DNA of 18,483 nt. Origin: Lentisphaeria bacterium UBA1776. GTDB lineage: Bacteria > Verrucomicrobiota > Lentisphaeria > Victivallales > Victivallaceae. The DNA lies in NCBI GenBank assembly GCA_002314605.1, contig DCGO01000035.1, forward strand, positions 710 through 19,192, given 5' to 3'. Both the position numbers and the translations under genes were made by a program. Within the stretch, counting starts at the first letter, position 1, and every line of letters starts with the position of its first letter. The notes below the pieces were generated by a model that saw only the letters and a list, made by a program, of their open reading frames with translations, searched no databases and was not told the DNA's origin. Of this stretch, positions 14,115-18,483 are shown in pieces.

Positions 14115-15335
14115 TCAGCCCTCGAGCCCTATTTTCTGCAGTGCATCCAGTTCCGGCCAGCGTGCCGCGGCTTTCTCCATCCGCCCCTCCAGAATAAGGT
14201 ATCCGCACTGCCGGACCAGATCGTGATGGGATTCGCAGCTGAAAAGGTTGCGGATATCGACCCAGTTCCGGATCCGTTCCGGTTCGTTCCAGTTGTCCGG
14301 CTGCCACTTTTTCTCGCGGACCATATTGAAGTTCCCGAGGATGGAGGCTCCGTGACGGCACCATGCCTCAAAGAAATACTGTAATTTTTCCGGATCGGCG
14401 ATCACCTGATTCAGGCTGTCGAGATGCCGGAAATACATTTCCGATTCCTTTGCGTTCAGCGGCACGACCTGCTCCCGGGTAAAGCGGTACGGGATCAGCC
14501 CCATGGCATGGACCCCGTCCAGGTCGCAGTAGAATTTCACCAGGTGTCCCGTATGCCACGGTTCCGGCGTCTCCGGTTGATTTCCCGGAAAATAGAAATT
14601 GCCGGGCGAAAAGGAGATGGCCCCCCGTTCAAAAAATTCGTAGCCCGAAGGACAGTGGGTATGACAGTTCCAGACGGCGGCTGCCCCGGCATGTACAAGG
14701 TGCCGGAAGAGCCTCTGCATCCGGGGGGAGGGGAGGGCATAGGTCTCGTGGCCGCCGTGAAGGGCGATCAGGACAACACGGTCTTTCTCCTCTGCCGCCG
14801 TCTCCGCATTGTCCAGGGGATCCATCCCCGCCGCCCCCGGGGTGCCGGGACCGGCGATCCCGAATTCATGTTCGGCGACATTCAGGAGAGAAAACCGGAT
14901 CCCGTTCCGCTCAAAAAGGAGGGGTTTGGCCGCCTCTTTGCTGTCCTTCCCCGCGCCGACGGTCCGGATCCCGGCAGCGTGCAGATGCCGGATGGTCTCC
15001 ATGGCCGCTTCCGGACCGTAGTCCCCGAAGTGGTTGTTGGCACACAGGGCAATATCGATATTCAGTGCTTTCCCGAAGGCGACGGCGCCGGGAGTGCAAC
15101 GCAGATTGGGTCCTCCCTTGACGATGGGGGCGCCGCCCCGGGTCAGGGTCGTTTCCCACTGGAGGACTCGGATGTCCGCACTGTCAAAACACTCTTTGAC
15201 CGGGGCGCAGATCTCTCCGGCATGGGCGGCAACGAATTCCCCGTTGGCTTCCCGGGGACAGAAATCCCCGGCAAAAAGGACGGAGACTGTTGTTCCCGCG
15301 CTTTCCCGCAAACGGATGATTTTTTCCTGAAACAT
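14115..15335 (-). CDS. CapA-like metallophosphoesterase (PGA_cap domain)
   Basis: This 406-residue protein matches the CapA/PgsA fold (calcineurin-like) known from poly-gamma-glutamate capsule synthesis and from many uncharacterised proteins. Visible family motifs are FAGDFCP (D24), LQWETTL (E61; many members have Asn-x-Glu there), CANNHFGDYG (N100, N101, H102, D105), IALHGGHE, and CHTHCPSGYEFFERGAISFSPGNFYF near the middle. No signal peptide or membrane anchor is seen, unlike capsule-synthesis CapA, so a cytoplasmic phosphoesterase or peptide/sugar-conjugate hydrolase is more likely. The ATG at 15335 has a very good AGGAG site seven bases upstream that overlaps the 3' end of the upstream esterase gene. 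It is cotranscribed with a permease and two esterases, not with ligase genes of capsule synthesis. Confidence 0.87.
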   Translation of the reverse strand: MFQEKIIRLRESAGTTVSVLFAGDFCPREANGEFVAAHAGEICAPVKECFDSADIRVLQWETTLTRGGAPIVKGGPNLRCTPGAVAFGKALNIDIALCANNHFGDYGPEAAMETIRHLHAAGIRTVGAGKDSKEAAKPLLFERNGIRFSLLNVAEHEFGIAGPGTPGAAGMDPLDNAETAAEEKDRVVLIALHGGHETYALPSPRMQRLFRHLVHAGAAAVWNCHTHCPSGYEFFERGAISFSPGNFYFPGNQPETPEPWHTGHLVKFYCDLDGVHAMGLIPYRFTREQVVPLNAKESEMYFRHLDSLNQVIADPEKLQYFFEAWCRHGASILGNFNMVREKKWQPDNWNEPERIRNWVDIRNLFSCESHHDLVRQCGYLILEGRMEKAAARWPELDALQKIGLEG

Positions 15336-15338
15336 CTT

Positions 15339-17177
15339 TCAACTCCTGTAACAAATCGTGTGTCCCGCCTGTCGTGCCGCCTCCTCCAGCTGCGGAAGAT
15401 CCGTGTAACGCAGGATCCCGAAGGGAAGACAGCTGCTGGGCAGTGTTTGATTCGTACGACGGACGAAATTCCGCCAGGTGACCGGTTTCACATCCCCCTC
15501 GATTTCAAGGGGCAGCGGTGACCAGACTGCCGCCGCCAGCACGGGATAGATCATACTGCCTTTGACTTTCAGACGGACCTTCTTCACCTGATGGGTTTTC
15601 AGAAACGCGAGGGAGGCGAGAAGGTCCCGGATCATCCCGTTGAACATGGTCCTGCCGGTCATCAGACCGCTGGCGTTGTAGAGGGGCGGGTAAACGATCA
15701 TCAGATCCGCGTCCGGCTGACAGCTCAGCGTTTCTCCGGTTCCCCGCACTTCCAGCATCCAGCAGTCGTCCTGTCCCGGAAATTCCGGAAGCCCGTTTTT
15801 TTCCGGGACGAGCAATGTGATCTCCGGAGGGAAGTCCAGTTTGTTCTGAACGGTTTTGCCGATCTTTTTCAGTTCGATTTCAATTCCCGGTTCGGTGTTC
15901 AGGAGAAAACGGCAGGCGTGGAGCTGCAGTTCTTCAAGATACTGCTGGAATCCCTTCCGGTAATCCGGGATCTCCGGCGGGCGGATGTCCAGAAAAACCT
16001 TGAGTTCCTGAAGGTTTCCGGAAGAGAGCGTCCGTTCCGCAAGATCCTGCAGCATCTCTCCTGCCGTCCTGCTGCCTGGCTGGTTCCGGACGTCCCCCGA
16101 TGGAGTGCAGAAGAGTTCCTCTTCCGGGAATACGGCAATATCGCCGTCATCACCCACTGCATGACTGGAAACAAGACCGCTGAAAAATTTCCCGATGGCG
16201 TTACGGTGAAAGGCCGTGAATCCGTGGTCGCCGGTCCCCCGGCCAAGTTCGATTTTGTCTGCGGCATCAAACAGCTGATAAAACTTCCGCAATTCCGCCG
16301 CAATCTCCTCCGTCCCCCGTGGATCGAAAAAATCGTTGTCCTGCAGCCCCAGATAACAGGGCCGGGGGGCATGAGCCAGAAAGAGATCCGTTTCTTCCAG
16401 TCCGAGCCTTTTGAAATCCGGCGGCGTCTGTTCGCAGTCGGTATGGATCTCGTTGGCAAGGTTCCGGGTCATTCTGGTGATGGAACAGATCGGCGCCGCC
16501 ATGCAGGGTATGTCCGAAAACGCCGTGACGTAAGAGGTCAGTGTCCCCCCGCCGGAACAGCCGGTGACGCCGATCTTTGCGGCATCAATGTCCTGCCGGG
16601 ACCGGAGATATTCCAGCGCCGACAGTGCGTCAAAGAGCCGCCAGGTCCCGAAAAATTCGCCGCACAGCGCGGTCCGGAGCCCCAGCAAATCGTGTTCATG
16701 TCCGGGCCCGCCGCCGAATTCCCGGCGTTCCCCCTGACCGAAGGCTTCCGGGCAGAGGACCCCGAATCCCCGCAGCGCCATGCTCTGGCAGGCTTCCTGA
16801 TAACTCCTGTGCGCTTTGCCGTTGCCGGCGTGGCCGCAAAGGAGCAGAATCCCCGGCAGGGGCCCCGCCGTCTTTGCCGGGGCATAAAAGAGCACCGGCA
16901 TAAACCTGCCCGGTGCGGTTTCCAGCACGGTCTTTTCGACCACCAGTTTCGGTGTTTTCACAGCTCCCTTTTTCTGAACGGAGAGAAGGTTCACTTCCGG
17001 CACCGGGCCGAAACATTTCCGGAGTTTTTCCCGGACTTCCTCCCGGTACTTTTCCGCATCGGAACGGGTGCGGACCGCTTCCAGCCGGAGGGCCCGTTCC
17101 CGGTCCGCCGACTGAAAGAGCGACAGATAATACTCCCGAAGCATGCCCCCCCGGCAGGCGGTCAGATCGTTTTTCAT
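15339..17177 (-). CDS. Large alpha/beta-hydrolase esterase (acetyl xylan esterase-like) with C-terminal extension
   Basis: This 612-residue protein has an alpha/beta-hydrolase domain at about residues 70-335. The nucleophile S208 is in IGVTGCSGGG, the acid is probably D282 or D285 in LQDNDFFDPRG, and the base is H318 in RGTGDHGFTAFH. The oxyanion-side strand LPGILLLCGHAGNGK and the CPEAFGQGER loop fit acetyl xylan esterase or dienelactone-hydrolase relatives. Residues about 335-612 add a separate domain of unrecognised type. No signal peptide is seen, so it should deacetylate or de-esterify imported fragments. The start overlaps the symporter stop codon in ATGA, without an obvious ribosome site, which implies coupled translation. 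The family assignment is firm; the substrate is not. Confidence 0.85.
   Translation of the reverse strand: MKNDLTACRGGMLREYYLSLFQSADRERALRLEAVRTRSDAEKYREEVREKLRKCFGPVPEVNLLSVQKKGAVKTPKLVVEKTVLETAPGRFMPVLFYAPAKTAGPLPGILLLCGHAGNGKAHRSYQEACQSMALRGFGVLCPEAFGQGERREFGGGPGHEHDLLGLRTALCGEFFGTWRLFDALSALEYLRSRQDIDAAKIGVTGCSGGGTLTSYVTAFSDIPCMAAPICSITRMTRNLANEIHTDCEQTPPDFKRLGLEETDLFLAHAPRPCYLGLQDNDFFDPRGTEEIAAELRKFYQLFDAADKIELGRGTGDHGFTAFHRNAIGKFFSGLVSSHAVGDDGDIAVFPEEELFCTPSGDVRNQPGSRTAGEMLQDLAERTLSSGNLQELKVFLDIRPPEIPDYRKGFQQYLEELQLHACRFLLNTEPGIEIELKKIGKTVQNKLDFPPEITLLVPEKNGLPEFPGQDDCWMLEVRGTGETLSCQPDADLMIVYPPLYNASGLMTGRTMFNGMIRDLLASLAFLKTHQVKKVRLKVKGSMIYPVLAAAVWSPLPLEIEGDVKPVTWRNFVRRTNQTLPSSCLPFGILRYTDLPQLEEAARQAGHTICYRS
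15343..15347 (-). promoter_or_regulatory. Strong ribosome binding site of the CapA-like gene
   Basis: AGGAG on the minus strand seven bases ahead of the ATG at 15335, inside the last codons of the upstream esterase gene. It is the strongest such site in the second string, where most starts rely on overlap with the upstream stop codon. Confidence 0.55.
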
Positions 17178-18483
17178 TTTGAGCTTTCGTCTCCCTTGTC
17201 GATCACCTCGAACTTTTTCCTGTCGCTCAGGGAGATGTGGCCGGTGACCACGCCGTTGTCATCCGCATCGATCTGGCGGTTCTTCAGGTCCCGGAACAAG
17301 CGCCTCAGATCGATCATTCCGCCGATGAAGAACCAGACGGTGGTGACGATGGCAATGACAAACGGGATGGCCAGCGTGCGGATGAGGTAGTAATTGCCCC
17401 ACCACTTGAGAGGCCAGCTGTCGAAACAGTTCCACGCCACAATGATCAGGAAGAGGACGAATCCCAGCCCGAAGGAGTAGATGAAGACGCTCCAGGCGAT
17501 GATCTTGTCCCCCCGGGTGTATTCGTTGGTGATGCCGATGGTTTTGCTGAAAATGTTTTTCCAGGTCCAGACCGATTTTTCCACTTCGATTTCCCCGTCG
17601 GTATTGTACTTGCCCCGGTGCAGCATCCGGTCCAGATTGAAGGGCCGCCGGTAGGTCAGGAGCGAGACAATGCAGTAGAAGACAATGCTCAGGAGCATGG
17701 AGATGAAGCTCAGTTCCACGGCGTTGACCGGGCACTTGTAGGGATTCATTTTCCAGACAACATACGGGTTCAGGGGGCTGGAGATCCACTGGAGGACGTT
17801 GCCCACGGGCACGGCCCAGTTCATGCTTTCCAGCCAGGGATGCACCACATTGGCCCAGTTGCGCTGGATGATGATGCCGATGGTCATGAATCCGGACCCG
17901 GACAGGAGTGCGGCCCATGCTCCGGCGGCGGTTCCTATCCGGGTATAAAGTCCTCCCAGAACCATGATCCCGGCACCGGCACACCAGATCCCGTACATGA
18001 TCATGACGAAGAGCGTCACATATTCCAGCTGGGACATGAAGAGGGACCCGCAGAAAAAGAACACCCCCACGGCAATGGTCACCAGACGGATAATGTTGAT
18101 ATGCTGTTTCTGGGTGGGCGGCTTTTTCAGGAGCGGCAGCACCAGATCCTGGGACAGGGTGAGCGAGGCGCTGTAGATCCGGCTGTCGTCGGTGGAAATG
18201 ATCATGAGAATCACCAGCATGCAGAAGAGCCCCATCAATCCCGGCGGCAGAAGCTCCCGCATGATGGCCGGCAGCATGAGCTGGTGAAAGAGGGTGTTGA
18301 ATTCCGGGACTTTGCCCCGGATATTCGCTTCCGGATTGGTCTTGGCGACTTCCGCGATGGCGTTCAGATAGGGGGTGTCGAGATTGTCCTTAAGCGACAG
18401 GGGCTTGTCTTTGCCGATGGTGTGGCTGTGGGCGGGGATGGCGGCGATCTTTTTCAGGACTTTCCGCTGTATTTTTTCATGGA
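17174..18483 (-). CDS. Sodium:solute symporter family (SSS) transporter, N-terminus cut by window edge
   Basis: The 435 visible residues are the C-terminal part of an SSS-family sodium-coupled importer in the inner membrane; whole members are about 500-700 residues. The reading frame stays open to the right edge, so the in-frame ATG at 18277 is internal. At least seven hydrophobic segments are visible, for example PGLMGLFCMLVILMIISTDD, YVTLFVMIMYGIWCAGAGIM, and two near the C-terminus. The segment MIISTDDSRIYSASLTLSQD corresponds to the conserved region around the sodium site. A hydrophilic linker (about 17510-17630) and a C-terminal tail (ending KGDESSK) lie in the cytoplasm. It is the first gene visible in the second string and overlaps the next gene by 4 bp. 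In context it probably imports a sugar or sugar acid. Confidence 0.88.
   Translation of the reverse strand, partial: HEKIQRKVLKKIAAIPAHSHTIGKDKPLSLKDNLDTPYLNAIAEVAKTNPEANIRGKVPEFNTLFHQLMLPAIMRELLPPGLMGLFCMLVILMIISTDDSRIYSASLTLSQDLVLPLLKKPPTQKQHINIIRLVTIAVGVFFFCGSLFMSQLEYVTLFVMIMYGIWCAGAGIMVLGGLYTRIGTAAGAWAALLSGSGFMTIGIIIQRNWANVVHPWLESMNWAVPVGNVLQWISSPLNPYVVWKMNPYKCPVNAVELSFISMLLSIVFYCIVSLLTYRRPFNLDRMLHRGKYNTDGEIEVEKSVWTWKNIFSKTIGITNEYTRGDKIIAWSVFIYSFGLGFVLFLIIVAWNCFDSWPLKWWGNYYLIRTLAIPFVIAIVTTVWFFIGGMIDLRRLFRDLKNRQIDADDNGVVTGHISLSDRKKFEVIDKGDESSK

Noticed and set aside
1..18483. High frequency of CCGG-containing words such as TTCCGG and CCGGAT
   Set aside because: It is striking by eye but follows from frequent CGG (Arg), CCG (Pro) and GGA/TCC-type codons in these genes. 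Without counts against the whole genome it cannot be treated as a signal.

Overview
The window looks like a chromosomal carbohydrate-use region from an anaerobic, GC-rich member of the Lentisphaerota (Victivallales-like). This placement is an inference with three supports. A gene for a prepilin-type protein (N-terminal FTLIELLVV-type motif and a C-terminal H-X-DG-like motif) leads a set of glycan-degradation genes. A DUF4838 protein, a GH28 and an AraC regulator sit with it, and no SusC/SusD pair is present, which argues against Bacteroidota. A FprA-type flavodiiron protein, typical of strict anaerobes, lies at the left edge. No RNA genes, insertion sequences, phage genes or CRISPR arrays were seen.

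Layout, left to right. (1) 1-558, minus: the N-terminal half of a FprA-like flavodiiron protein with its own promoter. (2) 655-8604, minus: a probable six-gene operon read from right to left. Its order is prepilin-type protein, secreted TPR-like protein, secreted DUF4838 protein with a CBM9-like C-terminus, secreted GH28-like protein, PIG-L family deacetylase, cytoplasmic GH13 glycosidase. (3) 8605-9029: an AT-rich divergent control region of 425 bp. It holds one sigma70-like promoter facing each way and several perfect inverted repeats. (4) 9030-10181, plus: an AraC-family regulator with an extra C-terminal winged helix. (5) 10197-18483, minus: a second, very tight gene string, convergent with the regulator. 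Its order is sodium:solute symporter (cut by the window edge), large alpha/beta-hydrolase esterase, CapA-like metallophosphoesterase, EamA/DMT permease, CE7-like acetyl esterase, and a tyrosine-phosphatase-like protein interrupted by a beta-sandwich-like insert. Neighbouring genes here overlap by 4 bp or are separated by 1-4 bp.

How it may work together (inference). The regulator probably senses a sugar or a breakdown product through its N-terminal domain and controls the divergent prepilin-led operon. The exported DUF4838 and GH28 proteins would trim an acetylated, possibly uronic-acid-containing glycan outside the cytoplasm. The symporter of the second string would import the products. The PIG-L enzyme and the two esterases would remove acetyl groups, and GH13 would cut glucosidic fragments in the cytoplasm. 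The substrate cannot be named from sequence alone.

The features most worth a second look are the split phosphatase, the AraC regulator with two DNA-binding domains, the dense inverted repeats between regulator and prepilin gene, and the coupling of a prepilin-type gene to a glycan-degradation operon.
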